From positions 1 through 64,000 of the forward strand of contig JAMPAY010000002.1 in assembly GCA_023666945.1 (NCBI GenBank): a stretch of 64,000 nt of DNA, in the 5' to 3' direction. Numbering within the stretch: position 1 is the first letter of the stretch; every line of letters begins with the position of its first letter. The stretch comes from Paludibacter sp. GTDB lineage: Bacteria > Bacteroidota > Bacteroidia > Bacteroidales > Paludibacteraceae. Below are positions 10,506 to 19,131 of this stretch, in pieces. The notes beneath the pieces were generated by a model. The model was given only the letters and a program-made list of their open reading frames with translations, was not told the DNA's origin and did no database searches. Made by a program: the position numbers and the translations under genes.

Positions 10506-11443
10506 AGTTGTATGCCGTTGAGCAAGGCTTGTGCCGTCATACGTTTTTTACCGGGTAATTGCAATTCCATTACTTCTACAAATCCGTCGGCAACGGCAAT
10601 GCGGATTGTTTTCTTGCCGTCGGAAATGAGAGTTCCGCATGCAAGTTGATGTGTTTCCTGCTTGGGACGCACGGCATATATTTTGACAATAGTGGGACTC
10701 CCTGCAATGTTCAGTGTACACCATGCCGTAGGATGCGGACTCAGTCCTCTCACAAAATTGTGTACGGCTTGTGCCGTTTGCCGGAAATCAATTTCGCAGG
10801 TCTCTTTGAATATCTTGGGAGCAGAATGCAGTTGGTTGTCCGGTATATCAGGTTGCGGTGTGCGTGCGACGTTGTCGTTGAGTATCATGTCAACGGTTTG
10901 TTGTACGGTTTGCGCTCCTATCTCCATCAGTCGGTCATGTACGCTGCCGGCATCTTCGTTCTCTCCTATAGCGATGTGTTGCTGGAGAATCATGTCGCCT
11001 GTGTCAATCTCGTGTTTTAGAAAAAATGTCGTTACACCCGTCTCTTTCTCTCCATTGATAATTGCCCAATTGATAGGGGCGGCACCCCTATACTGAGGAA
11101 GAAGAGAACCGTGCAGGTTAAATGTTCCCAGGCGAGGCATGTTCCATACTACTTCAGGTAACATACGAAATGCAACAACTATTTGCAAATCGGCTCTGTA
11201 AGAGCGTAGTTCCTCCAAGAATTTCTCATCCTTGAGTTTCTCCGGCTGCAGTACGGGAAGACCGACGGAGAGTGCATATTCCTTAACGGCAGAGAATTGT
11301 ACTTTGTGCCCTCTGCCGGCAGGCTTGTCGGGCATGGTTACAACGGCAACAACATTATAACCGTTGTCGTAGAGCAATTTCAGGGAAGCCACGGCAAAAT
11401 CGGGCGTACCCATATAGATGATGCGTAAATCTTTCTTATCCAT
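10502..11443 (-). CDS. fmt: Methionyl-tRNA formyltransferase
   Basis: This enzyme formylates the methionine of initiator tRNA using 10-formyltetrahydrofolate. The 313-residue protein shows the N-terminal MGTPDFAVASL, the folate-binding and catalytic block NLHGSLLPQYRGAAPI and the DTGDM motif. A C-terminal beta-barrel tRNA-binding domain begins near residue 205. The length is normal. It lies between nadK, 33 bases upstream in the transcript, and the HD protein, which it overlaps. Confidence 0.96.
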   Translation of the reverse strand: MDKKDLRIIYMGTPDFAVASLKLLYDNGYNVVAVVTMPDKPAGRGHKVQFSAVKEYALSVGLPVLQPEKLKDEKFLEELRSYRADLQIVVAFRMLPEVVWNMPRLGTFNLHGSLLPQYRGAAPINWAIINGEKETGVTTFFLKHEIDTGDMILQQHIAIGENEDAGSVHDRLMEIGAQTVQQTVDMILNDNVARTPQPDIPDNQLHSAPKIFKETCEIDFRQTAQAVHNFVRGLSPHPTAWCTLNIAGSPTIVKIYAVRPKQETHQLACGTLISDGKKTIRIAVADGFVEVMELQLPGKKRMTAQALLNGIQL

Positions 11444-11476
11444 AAAATGTGTGTGTAATAGTTATCAAATCTTCTG

Positions 11477-12328
11477 TCAGTCTATACCCCAGAAAAGTTT
11501 TTCTCGTAAGGAATTGAAGAAGGAGTGTTCTCCTGTTTGTACGAGTTTTACTGTCTGTGTCGCCTTCTCAATATGCAGGCTTGTCTCTTCTTTTAGTGTC
11601 TGGCTGCGTCCGTCCACCGATAGCAGGTAATTGTGCGACCTGCTTTTTATATGGAGGTCTATTTTCCAATCATCGGGAATGACGAGTGGGCGCACATTCA
11701 GACTGTGCGTAGCAATAGGCGATATAATCAGACTTTTGGTTTGCGGAACCATCAGCGGCCCGCCCACCGAGAGGTTATAGGCTGTCGAACCTGTGGGGGT
11801 CGATATAAGCAACCCGTCGGCTTTGTAGGCATGTAGCGGTTGATTATTGAGCCATACCTCTACCGTAATCATCGAACTCAGTTCCTGTTTCATCACGGCA
11901 ATCTCATTAAGTGCAAAAGGAGTCTCTGCATGCCCGCCGCCCAAAGTGTTGACACAGAGCAAACTGCGTTGCTCTATGGTGTACTGGTTATTGACGAGTT
12001 GTTCGCATATTTGATTACTGTTGCAGGTCTGCACTTCGGTGAGAAAACCCAAATGACCGCAGTTGATGCCCAAAATAGGAATGTTTTTTGCAATGACTTG
12101 CGAAGCGGAGTAGAGGAATGTTCCATCACCTCCCACTGAAAGCGCAAAATCAATTTCCTCCTCTGTCTCCGGAGTATAGGGGGGATATTGGTCACGCAAA
12201 TTCATCTCATTGCGGAGTTCGCGCGATAGCAATACGCTAACGTTTTTTTCGCGCATGAAATGGAGAATGTGCGTAACTTCCTCTATGGTTTGCTTTTTAT
12301 AGGAATTGCCGAAAATTGCTATAGTCAT
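11477..12328 (-). CDS. nadK: NAD kinase
   Basis: NAD kinase phosphorylates NAD to NADP in the cytoplasm. The reading begins at MTIAIFGNSYKK; longer in-frame extensions would run through the promoter, so they were not used. The GGDGTFLYSA motif, the LGINCGHLGFLTE block and the SVGGPLM glycine-rich segment are all present and the 283-residue length is typical. It is the first gene of a minus-strand run with fmt and the HD hydrolase. Confidence 0.95.
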   Translation of the reverse strand: MTIAIFGNSYKKQTIEEVTHILHFMREKNVSVLLSRELRNEMNLRDQYPPYTPETEEEIDFALSVGGDGTFLYSASQVIAKNIPILGINCGHLGFLTEVQTCNSNQICEQLVNNQYTIEQRSLLCVNTLGGGHAETPFALNEIAVMKQELSSMITVEVWLNNQPLHAYKADGLLISTPTGSTAYNLSVGGPLMVPQTKSLIISPIATHSLNVRPLVIPDDWKIDLHIKSRSHNYLLSVDGRSQTLKEETSLHIEKATQTVKLVQTGEHSFFNSLREKLFWGID

Positions 12329-12390
12329 CTTGGTCGTATCGGGGTTATGGTTGTTAGTCGGGCAATGTGCCGCTATTCTTGTTGTAGGTG

Positions 12391-12422
12391 CAAAGATATG
12401 GTTTTCTCTTGAATTGTGCAAA
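12391..12422 (-). promoter_or_regulatory. Promoter for nadK-fmt-HD
   Basis: Read on the minus strand this is TTTG-N20-TATCTTTG, an exact match to the Bacteroidota promoter. The leader to the nadK start would be about 60 bases. Confidence 0.75.
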
Positions 12423-12602
12423 CAGGCTCGTTTCATGTCATGCCTGCTGCATTCGCTCTTTTCAAAGTCTGATGCAGATAGATCTGTCGCCCTGGTTATG
12501 TTGAATGTGTTTTGTCTGAATGATAGTGTTTCCTCGTAAAGTTACTATACTTTTCTTGCTGTATGGCATCGTTTGCTTACAACATATAGGTACGGTAGCA
12601 TT

Positions 12603-12646
12603 ACGAGACCTTAACGAGACCTTAACGAGATCTCGACGAGACCTTG
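12603..12646. repeat. 11-bp tandem array (4 units)
   Basis: Four 11-bp units lie head to tail: ACGAGACCTTA, ACGAGACCTTA, ACGAGATCTCG, ACGAGACCTTG. The array sits in the 12437-12835 gap between the divergent nadK and pdxJ, which otherwise shows no gene. Its reverse complement closely matches the array at 52045. Confidence 0.85.
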
Positions 12647-12835
12647 TCCCGATATCATTATGTCAATATCCGTTGCTTGCTCAAATCTGTAGAAACCTCT
12701 TTCGTTGTCTGTGTTGTTTTTCTTGTACGATTGCACCGACAACGCCCTTTCTGTAACGATTACCGACAAGGGGATAAACGTAAGTTCTGTGCACGCTTCC
12801 CTTATTTGCTTAAGCAGCGATTTTCTTTTTGTGGA

Positions 12836-12867
12836 ATTGTGTGGTTTGATTTATTTTATTACCTTTG
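12836..12867 (+). promoter_or_regulatory. Promoter for pdxJ
   Basis: ATTG at 12836-12839 and TACCTTTG at 12860-12867 are 20 bases apart. Transcription should start only about seven bases before the pdxJ ATG at 12878. Confidence 0.65.
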
Positions 12868-12877
12868 CACCCGAAGA

Positions 12878-13594
12878 ATGACACGTCTTAGCGTAAATAT
12901 CAACAAGGTGGCAACGCTTCGTAATGCACGCGGTGGCACATTGCCCGATGTAGAACGTTTCGCGCTTGATTGTGAGCGTTTTGGAGCACAAGGCATAACG
13001 GTTCATCCGCGTCCGGATGAGCGTCATATACGTAAAGATGATGTGTTGTGCCTGAAACGTGTGCTTACCACGGAGTTCAATATCGAGGGAAATCCTGAAC
13101 CGGCATTTATGGATTTGGTTGGTAGAGTATGCCCTACACAAGTTACGCTTGTACCCGATGCACATGACCAACTTACCAGCAACCATGGCTGGAATACGGT
13201 GGAAAATCAAGATTTTCTGCATACAACGATAAGCCGACTGCATACACAGGGTATTCGGGTTTCCGTATTTGTCGATGCGGTGCCGGAGATGATAGAGTAC
13301 GCAGCAAAGGCGGGGGCGGACAGAGTGGAATTATATACGGGGCCGTATGCCGAGATGTTCCTACACAATCAGGAGGCGGCTTTGGCGATGTATCGCCCGG
13401 CTGCAGAAAAGGCACGCGCTTTAGGAATAGGCTTAAATGCCGGGCACGACCTGAATTTGTACAACTTAAAACCGCTTGTCGAAGCCTTTCCTTGGATAGA
13501 TGAAGTGAGCATAGGGCATGCTCTGATTGCCGATGCACTCTATCTGGGGATAGAAGAAACCATTCGGCAATACAGACATTGTCTTGTTGGCTGA
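12878..13594 (+). CDS. pdxJ: Pyridoxine 5'-phosphate synthase
   Basis: PdxJ makes pyridoxine phosphate (vitamin B6) from 1-deoxyxylulose 5-phosphate and 3-amino-2-oxopropyl phosphate. The 238-residue protein starts [20 protein letters not shown] and has the family motifs [30 protein letters not shown] and GHDLNLYNL. An upstream in-frame extension to 12644 exists but would cross the promoter, so the ATG at 12878 is chosen. The gene has its own promoter. Confidence 0.95.
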   Translation: MTRLSVNINKVATLRNARGGTLPDVERFALDCERFGAQGITVHPRPDERHIRKDDVLCLKRVLTTEFNIEGNPEPAFMDLVGRVCPTQVTLVPDAHDQLTSNHGWNTVENQDFLHTTISRLHTQGIRVSVFVDAVPEMIEYAAKAGADRVELYTGPYAEMFLHNQEAALAMYRPAAEKARALGIGLNAGHDLNLYNLKPLVEAFPWIDEVSIGHALIADALYLGIEETIRQYRHCLVG

Positions 13595-13683
13595 ACTGAA
13601 TATAACCTAATGGAAAATAAACGAACGGTTGCTTGATAGGTAGGCGTATAACAAAATAAAAACAATCAATTACACAATATAAT

Positions 13684-14364
13684 ATGCTTTTTCAAATTGA
13701 TACAATGGCGAATGCCGCTACTATGGTGGAAACAGTGCAGGAACCGATGAACCTTCTTAAAATGGCTGCTTACGGTGGCTGGATAATGATCGTATTGGCA
13801 GTTTTGCTTGCACTGGCGGTCTACCTCTTTATCGAACGATTGGTAGTGATTAAGGCTGCAAAAAAAGAGGATAAGTCATTCATGGACCGTATCAAAGATT
13901 ATATCCACGAAGGAAAAATCGATTCTGCTTTAAACCTTTGCCGACAAACCAATACGCCTTCTGCCCGCATGGTGGAAAAAGGAATTACGCGTATCGGTCG
14001 CCCTATGAACGATGTGCAGGTGGCTATCGAGAATGTAGGTAATTTGGAAGTGGCTAATCTCGAGAAGAACCTGGTTATTCTTGCAACTATTGCGGCAGGT
14101 GCGCCCATGTTGGGATTCTTGGGTACGGTAATCGGTATGGTGCAAACGTTCTATAATATGGCAGGCAATGCTTCAGGTGTAATAGAGTTGTCGGCATTGA
14201 GTGAAGGAATGTATCAGGCAATGGTCACTACTATTGGCGGTCTTATTGTTGGTATATTGGTTATCTTTGCTTATAACTATCTCGTTTCGCGTATTGATGC
14301 GGTAGTACGTTTATTGGAAGGGCGTACTATGGAGTTTATGGACTTGCTCAATGAGCCTGCATAA
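13684..14364 (+). CDS. exbB: MotA/TolQ/ExbB proton-channel protein
   Basis: ExbB forms the proton-conducting pentamer of the TonB energy-transfer complex in the inner membrane. The 226-residue protein has three membrane segments: AAYGGWIMIVLAVLLALAVY, then two after the cytoplasmic loop with the conserved GAPMLGFLGTVIGMV and IGGLIVGILVIFAYNYL. The first gene of an exbB-exbD-tonB set on the plus strand. No clear promoter of the TAnnTTTG form is seen in the 90 bases upstream. Confidence 0.9.
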   Translation: MLFQIDTMANAATMVETVQEPMNLLKMAAYGGWIMIVLAVLLALAVYLFIERLVVIKAAKKEDKSFMDRIKDYIHEGKIDSALNLCRQTNTPSARMVEKGITRIGRPMNDVQVAIENVGNLEVANLEKNLVILATIAAGAPMLGFLGTVIGMVQTFYNMAGNASGVIELSALSEGMYQAMVTTIGGLIVGILVIFAYNYLVSRIDAVVRLLEGRTMEFMDLLNEPA

Positions 14365-14383
14365 CGCAAAATACTGACGGAAT

Positions 14384-14797
14384 ATGGCACTTAAAAGACG
14401 AAATAAAGTAGAGGCGGGATTCTCAATGTCTTCTATGACCGACCTTATCTTCTTGCTCTTGCTGTTTTTTGTAATGGCAAGCACGATGTCGTCGCCTAAC
14501 GATATCAAGATAAACTTGCCGCAAAGCAAGGCTAAAACCAATACGAAACAAGTAGTGGCAAAGGTCAATATCGATGAATTGGGCAACTACTCGGTGGCTT
14601 TAGGCAAGCGCAAAGCGGTAGCGGTGCTACCCGAAGAGTTGGAAGCTTATTTGGTGGATGCCTTGGCTGCCGATTCTTCGGCATATATAGCATTGCATGC
14701 CGATCAAGATATTGCCTATAAAGAGGTGGTACGCGTGTTGGATATCGCCAATAGGAACAAGATGAAGATTGTTATTGCAACCAAAAACGCTAAATAA
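14384..14797 (+). CDS. exbD: ExbD/TolR biopolymer transport protein
   Basis: The 137-residue protein is the ExbB partner. It has a short cytoplasmic N-terminus (MALKRRNKVEAGFSMSSM), one membrane helix starting [16 protein letters not shown] with the proton-carrying aspartate, and a periplasmic domain (ALHADQDIAYKEVVRVLDIA). It follows exbB by 19 bases. Confidence 0.92.
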   Translation: MALKRRNKVEAGFSMSSMTDLIFLLLLFFVMASTMSSPNDIKINLPQSKAKTNTKQVVAKVNIDELGNYSVALGKRKAVAVLPEELEAYLVDALAADSSAYIALHADQDIAYKEVVRVLDIANRNKMKIVIATKNAK

Positions 14798-14807
14798 TAC
14801 AAGCCAC

Positions 14808-15608
14808 GTGCAGCATAGGTCACACATAATAGCATCGGTCGGAACAGTAGTGTTTATGTTACTGCTCTTTCTGCTTCTGTATTTTGTATTTGTGGCAGCC
14901 CCTGTTGTCGAAGAAGACGAGGGGATTATGGTTTCTTTCGGCAATACGGATATGGGAGGGAGCAATGAGCAAGAATATGCAATGTCCGAACCTACACAGA
15001 GTGTAGCACCACCCGTGCAAGCACAGGCTCCTTCTGACAACCAATTGCTTACGCAAGACGACGAAGAGTCTTTGGCATTGGCTCAACAACGCAAGCAGGA
15101 AGACAAACGACGGGCGGAAGAACAAGAGCGTATTCGTCGGCAGAAAGAAGCCGAAGCAAAGGCGGAAGCCGAACGTATAGCCAAAGAGCAAGCCTTGGCT
15201 GCCGAACGAGCCAAACAACAGCAGGCTATTGAACGAGCCGGACAATTGAAAGGTCTGTTTGGAAATAATACGGCTACATCCCAAGGCAGCGGCGATACGC
15301 AAGGTGATACGGCAAAAGGTAATCCGGTGGGTAAAGGTACATCGGGCGGAAATAGTTGGTCGCTGAACGGACGAGAGTTGAAGAATCATCTCTCAAAACC
15401 GGATGCACCGGGTAATCAAGAAGGAACGGTAGTGGTGGAAATACGTGTAAATGCTGCAGGAAAAGTAATCTCGGCTGTAGCAAAGGGAGGTAATATCTCA
15501 GAAACCGAAACGAGAAGAGCCGCAGAAAAAGAGGCGTATAAAGCCGTCTTTTCGGCAGGTAAAACTGACGTGGTGGGAGAGATAGTCTATAAGTTTACTA
15601 ATAAATAG
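14808..15608 (+). CDS. TonB-like energy transducer
   Basis: One N-terminal membrane helix (SVGTVVFMLLLFLLLYFVFV) is followed by a long charged region rich in Glu, Lys, Ala and Gln (about residues 85-150) that should be an extended periplasmic spacer. The end is a TonB/TolA-type domain (GTVVVEIRVNAAGKVISA ... EIVYKFTNK). It would carry ExbB-ExbD energy to TonB-dependent receptors such as the one at 54486. The start is uncertain: GTG at 14808, ten bases after exbD, is chosen; a TTG at 14769 inside exbD is the alternative. The helical EAK/ERA-rich spacer also resembles TolA. Confidence 0.8.
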   Translation: MQHRSHIIASVGTVVFMLLLFLLLYFVFVAAPVVEEDEGIMVSFGNTDMGGSNEQEYAMSEPTQSVAPPVQAQAPSDNQLLTQDDEESLALAQQRKQEDKRRAEEQERIRRQKEAEAKAEAERIAKEQALAAERAKQQQAIERAGQLKGLFGNNTATSQGSGDTQGDTAKGNPVGKGTSGGNSWSLNGRELKNHLSKPDAPGNQEGTVVVEIRVNAAGKVISAVAKGGNISETETRRAAEKEAYKAVFSAGKTDVVGEIVYKFTNK

Positions 15609-15677
15609 ATAATAAGCAACACTCTCTCACAATAGTTGCATTGTTCTTCCTGTGGAAGAATAGAGAGGGGCAAATAT

Positions 15678-16205
15678 ATGAATTACATCTTTTTGGACAA
15701 CGGTTTTGAAGAAATTGAAGCCATCACAACTATCGATTTGCTGCGCCGTGCAGATATTGCCCTGCAGACGGTTTCTGTTACGGGCGAATTGTTGGTGAGC
15801 GGTGCACATGCTGTTACTGTAAAGGCGGATAGCCTTTTTGAAGAGACTGATTTTTCGGATGTGGAGATGCTCATTTTGCCGGGAGGGGCTACTCGGTTGG
15901 GAGAGCGTAAGCCGCTTTGTGAGTTGTTGCTGAAGCATAACGCTGCCGACAAACCGATTGCCGCTATTTGTGCTGCTCCTTCCGTATTGGGCACATTGGG
16001 CATATTAGAGGGAAAACAAGCAACCTGCTATCCGGGCTTCGAGAGTTACTTGGGGGAAAGTTATGTAGGAGGCTTGGTGGTTGAGTCAAAAAATATAATC
16101 ACTGCCAAAGGTCCGGGATTGACTACCGATTTTGCGTTCTGTCTGATAGAGAAACTTGCAGGAACGGATGTGGCAGACAAGGTGTATGATGTAGCCCAAT
16201 ATTGA
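15678..16205 (+). CDS. DJ-1/PfpI family protein
   Basis: A 175-residue protein beginning MNYIFLDNGFEEIEAITTID. The DJ-1 features are the glutamate in GFEEIEA, the LILPGGATRLGE turn and the nucleophile-elbow cysteine in AAICAAPSVLG. Relatives act as protein/nucleotide deglycases, chaperones or redox sensors (YajL/ThiJ-like); the exact role cannot be read from sequence. It follows the tonB-like gene by 69 bases and ends at a strong terminator. Confidence 0.85.
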   Translation: MNYIFLDNGFEEIEAITTIDLLRRADIALQTVSVTGELLVSGAHAVTVKADSLFEETDFSDVEMLILPGGATRLGERKPLCELLLKHNAADKPIAAICAAPSVLGTLGILEGKQATCYPGFESYLGESYVGGLVVESKNIITAKGPGLTTDFAFCLIEKLAGTDVADKVYDVAQY

Positions 16206-16225
16206 TGGTGTATCAATAAACGCAT

Positions 16226-16264
16226 AAAAGCGGAACACACAGAAAATGAGTGTTCCGCTTTTTT
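16226..16264 (+). terminator. Intrinsic terminator after DJ-1 gene
   Basis: AAAAGCGGAACAC pairs with GTGTTCCGCTTTT (13 bp, 11-base loop) and continues into a T run. It closes the exbB-exbD-tonB-DJ-1 cluster. Confidence 0.85.
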
Positions 16265-16334
16265 GTATGAAATCACACGGATTGCATATCTATTGTGTAT
16301 TTATGCAAAAAATAGGGAATATATGTATAGAATA

Positions 16335-16366
16335 TTTGCATATATGTAAATACATTGTTACCTTTG
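16335..16366 (+). promoter_or_regulatory. argR promoter with near-palindromic operator candidate
   Basis: TTTG at 16335-16338 and TACCTTTG at 16359-16366 are 20 bases apart. The spacer region holds TTTGCATATATGTAAA (16335-16350), which is palindromic at 14 of 16 positions. An AT-rich palindrome between the two promoter boxes of an arginine repressor gene is what an autoregulatory ARG box would look like; binding is inferred. Confidence 0.6.
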
Positions 16367-16404
16367 TCCCCGATAGAGCATGTTTAATGTTATTCCCAAC
16401 TTTT

Positions 16405-16866
16405 ATGATGAATATCCGTCTGAACCGTTTGCGCACCATTGCTTCAATACTGAATGCGCAAGTAATCACCAATCAGCAAGACCTGGTAGAGGCATTGAGT
16501 CAACAAGGCATAGAAATTACGCAGGCAACATTGAGCCGCGACTTGCGAGATTTGCGTGCAGAGAAAAAAGTATTGCCGGATGGTACCTACAAATATATAG
16601 TACCTGCCAATCCTGAGGTGGAGCAGAAGGTATTGGGAATGGATAAGGAACTCGCTAAATTAAGTATCAGAGGAATAGATTTCTGCGGTCAGTTCGCAGT
16701 GGTTAAAACGCGTCCGGGCTATGCAAATGCGGTGGCATACGATATAGACGACCGTGGATCGGCATACATCTTGGGAACATTGGCAGGCGATGATACGATA
16801 TTGGTCATCCCGCGAGATACCACTACGCGTGATGAATTATACGATTTCTTATACGGTATTGATTGA
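16405..16866 (+). CDS. argR: Arginine repressor
   Basis: ArgR is a hexameric repressor that binds arginine and shuts off arginine biosynthesis. The protein starts near MMNIRLNRLRTIASILN. The N-terminal winged helix is clear (ITNQQDLVEALSQQGIEITQATLSRDLRDL, shown here in part as QATLSRDLRDL). The C-terminal oligomerisation and arginine-binding domain has the FAVVKTRPGYANAVA and GTLAGDDTILV motifs. ATG codons at 16387 and 16408 are also possible starts. The gene has its own promoter; no arginine-biosynthesis gene is adjacent in this window. Confidence 0.93.
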   Translation: MMNIRLNRLRTIASILNAQVITNQQDLVEALSQQGIEITQATLSRDLRDLRAEKKVLPDGTYKYIVPANPEVEQKVLGMDKELAKLSIRGIDFCGQFAVVKTRPGYANAVAYDIDDRGSAYILGTLAGDDTILVIPRDTTTRDELYDFLYGID

Positions 16867-16945
16867 ACCGATAGTATCCGTGTGTTAAATAGATGGCTCG
16901 TTAACAACAGCCTGCGTGTGGTTTTCGTATTCTGATTTATTTTAC

Positions 16946-16953
16946 TACCTTTG
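16946..16953 (+). promoter_or_regulatory. -7 box of the aminotransferase promoter
   Basis: TACCTTTG lies 29 bases before the ATG. The upstream box at the expected distance is only TTTT, so the match is partial. Confidence 0.5.
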
Positions 16954-16982
16954 CACGCTCAAATAAAGGGGTAGTGTAATCT

Positions 16983-18194
16983 ATGAATAATAGCGGTCGT
17001 GCCAATAGGTTTGCCGGACGTATTCGGAATTTACAGTCTGCGGACTTACGTGATATGTTTCACTTGACAGAGAGTGAAACGTGTATTTCGTTTTCAGGGG
17101 GCTTACCTGCTCCCGAATTGTTTCCAGTTGATGACATAGGTGTTTCTGTGGCGCGTGTATTAGGTAACCATGCGCCCAAAGCATTGCAGTACACTACTAC
17201 GGAAGGATATGCTCCTTTGCGTTCGTGGATTGCTCGGCGCATGAATCAGCGTTTGGGAACAACATGGCAAGCGGAGAATATCTTAATAACCAATGGTTCG
17301 CAACAAGCCATCGACTTGGCGGGCAAGGTCTTTCTTGACGAAGGGGATGTGGTGGTCTGTGAAACTCCTACCTACTTGGCGGCTTTGCAAGCATTTCGGT
17401 CGTATGGATGTCAATTCGTGGGGATACCTATGGATGAACAGGGTATGTGTATGGAGGCATTGGAAGAAGTGCTGCGTACCACTCCGCGGGTACGTTTCAT
17501 CTATATTATACCTACTTTTCAGAATCCGACAGGAAAGACGTGGAGTTTGGCTCGTCGACAACAGTTGGCTGAATTGGCAGCACGCTACAATGTAATGGTG
17601 CTGGAGGATAACCCTTATGAGGAATTGCGTTTTTCGGGTGAGATGTTACCGTCGGTTAAGGCGTTCGATACGGTAGGGAATGTAATGTGTTGCGGTACTT
17701 TCTCAAAAACCTTTTGTCCGGGATTCCGTTTGGGGTGGATTGCAGCAGAAACGGAATTGTTGCGTAATTTCGTATTGGTTAAGCAGGGAGTGGACCTCAA
17801 TAGCGGCGCATTCGTACAATATGTGCTAACCGATTGGTTGGAGCATAATGACTTTGATGCACGTTTACGGCATCTGTGTACCATTTATCGTGAGCGCAGA
17901 GATGTAGCAATGGCATGTTTGGAACGTTATTTCCCGCAGGAGTGCCGGTTCACGCATCCGCAGGGGGGACTGTTTACCTGGGTGGAGTTACCTGAGGGCT
18001 TGTCGGCTCGCGCCTTATTGCCCAAAGCATTGGCATCTGATGTGGCATTTATGCCAGGTGACGGCTTCTACCCGGAACAACCGAAATTAAACACATTGCG
18101 TCTGAACTATTCGAATCGTTCACCGCAAGATATTGAAATCGGTATGAAACGTTTGGGCGACATAGTGCGCAATGCTTGTGTGAATGTACGATAA
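16983..18194 (+). CDS. PLP-dependent aminotransferase, class I/II (LysN-like)
   Basis: A 403-residue fold-type I aminotransferase. Conserved blocks include TEGYAPLRSWIARRM, TNGSQQAIDLAGKVF, PTFQNPTGKTW, the EDNPYEELRF segment and the PLP lysine in GTFSKTFCPGFRLGW. The closest families are the 2-aminoadipate / multi-substrate aminotransferases related to MocR C-terminal domains, here without the DNA-binding domain. The amino donor and acceptor cannot be fixed from sequence. Transcribed alone; it converges on ribF across a shared terminator. Confidence 0.85.
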   Translation: MNNSGRANRFAGRIRNLQSADLRDMFHLTESETCISFSGGLPAPELFPVDDIGVSVARVLGNHAPKALQYTTTEGYAPLRSWIARRMNQRLGTTWQAENILITNGSQQAIDLAGKVFLDEGDVVVCETPTYLAALQAFRSYGCQFVGIPMDEQGMCMEALEEVLRTTPRVRFIYIIPTFQNPTGKTWSLARRQQLAELAARYNVMVLEDNPYEELRFSGEMLPSVKAFDTVGNVMCCGTFSKTFCPGFRLGWIAAETELLRNFVLVKQGVDLNSGAFVQYVLTDWLEHNDFDARLRHLCTIYRERRDVAMACLERYFPQECRFTHPQGGLFTWVELPEGLSARALLPKALASDVAFMPGDGFYPEQPKLNTLRLNYSNRSPQDIEIGMKRLGDIVRNACVNVR

Positions 18195-18216
18195 CTGATT
18201 ACGTAGTAAGATGTAT

Positions 18217-18255
18217 AAGAAAGAACTCATCATAATTAGAGATGGGTTCTTTCTT
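18217..18255. terminator. Bidirectional terminator between aminotransferase and ribF
   Basis: AAGAAAGAACTCATC pairs with GATGGGTTCTTTCTT (one G-U pair), giving T-rich tails on both strands. It serves the two converging genes. Confidence 0.75.
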
Positions 18256-19130
18256 TATGCAGTAGGGAAGGCTGCGGCTATGTCGTAGCCTATTTGTTTT
18301 TTGAGTTCTTCCAGTGAACCGAATTTCTGTTCAGCCCGCAAATAACGTAGGAGGTGCAGATGTATGAGTTTGCCGTATAAGTTACCGCAGAACTGTAGAA
18401 GGTGCACTTCGAGTGTTTGTTCAATACCTCCAACGGTTGGATTGTTCCCTATGTTGAGTATTCCTTTGTAAGAGTGGTTCTCTACTTCTACTTGTACGGC
18501 ATAGACTCCATTGGCAGGTATGAGTTTGCGTGCATCGGGTAAGGCGATGTTGGCAGTAGGGAAACCGATTGTACGCCCGATATGTCTTCCATTGATTACT
18601 CTTCCTTGTATCTGATAGGGATAGCCTAATAGTCGGTTGGCAGTAGATATGTCGCCTTGTTGTAGCAGACGGCGTATTTCGGTGGAACTGACGTGGTGTC
18701 CGTCTTCAGTATGTCGGATAGAGCGAACGAGTCGTATATTTGCATTGTTTGCTGCTGTTTCGTAGCCTGCATAATCGCTATCACCGTCTGCTCCGAACCG
18801 ATGGTCATAACCTAAAAGCAATACATCTACACTGAATTGTGTATGCAGGTAATGCAGGAATTGTTCTTTGCTCCATTGATGTATAGCCGAAAAGTCGAGC
18901 ATATGTACATCTCCTATTTGCTGCTTAAGCAATAGATCTAAGCGTTCGTCAGGCGTCGTGAGTAGTAGTGGCACATAATCCGGACGCAGAATCTCGCGAG
19001 GGTGTTGGCGGAAAGTAATGATTACGGGATCTAATGCCAAATCTTGCGATTGCAGTAGTAGTTGCTTGAGCAGGTAACGGTGTCCTGTGTGTACGCCATC
19101 GAAGAATCCTATGGTTGCAATTTTCGACAT
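18255..19130 (-). CDS. ribF: Bifunctional riboflavin kinase / FAD synthetase
   Basis: RibF turns riboflavin into FMN and then FAD. The N-terminal nucleotidyltransferase domain has GFFDGVHTGHRYLL and the LLLGYDHRFG block; the SSTEIRRLL segment marks its end. The C-terminal kinase domain has GRTIGFPTANI. The start MSKIATIGFFDG at 19130 is preferred over an upstream in-frame codon because it fits the family. It starts one base from the stop of the DUF5009 gene, so the two are co-transcribed. Confidence 0.95.
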   Translation of the reverse strand: MSKIATIGFFDGVHTGHRYLLKQLLLQSQDLALDPVIITFRQHPREILRPDYVPLLLTTPDERLDLLLKQQIGDVHMLDFSAIHQWSKEQFLHYLHTQFSVDVLLLGYDHRFGADGDSDYAGYETAANNANIRLVRSIRHTEDGHHVSSTEIRRLLQQGDISTANRLLGYPYQIQGRVINGRHIGRTIGFPTANIALPDARKLIPANGVYAVQVEVENHSYKGILNIGNNPTVGGIEQTLEVHLLQFCGNLYGKLIHLHLLRYLRAEQKFGSLEELKKQIGYDIAAAFPTA

Positions 19131-19131
19131 C

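Noticed and set aside
12644..12877. N-terminal extension of pdxJ
   Set aside because: The extension crosses the promoter and lacks similarity to PdxJ; the family starts at [11 protein letters not shown].
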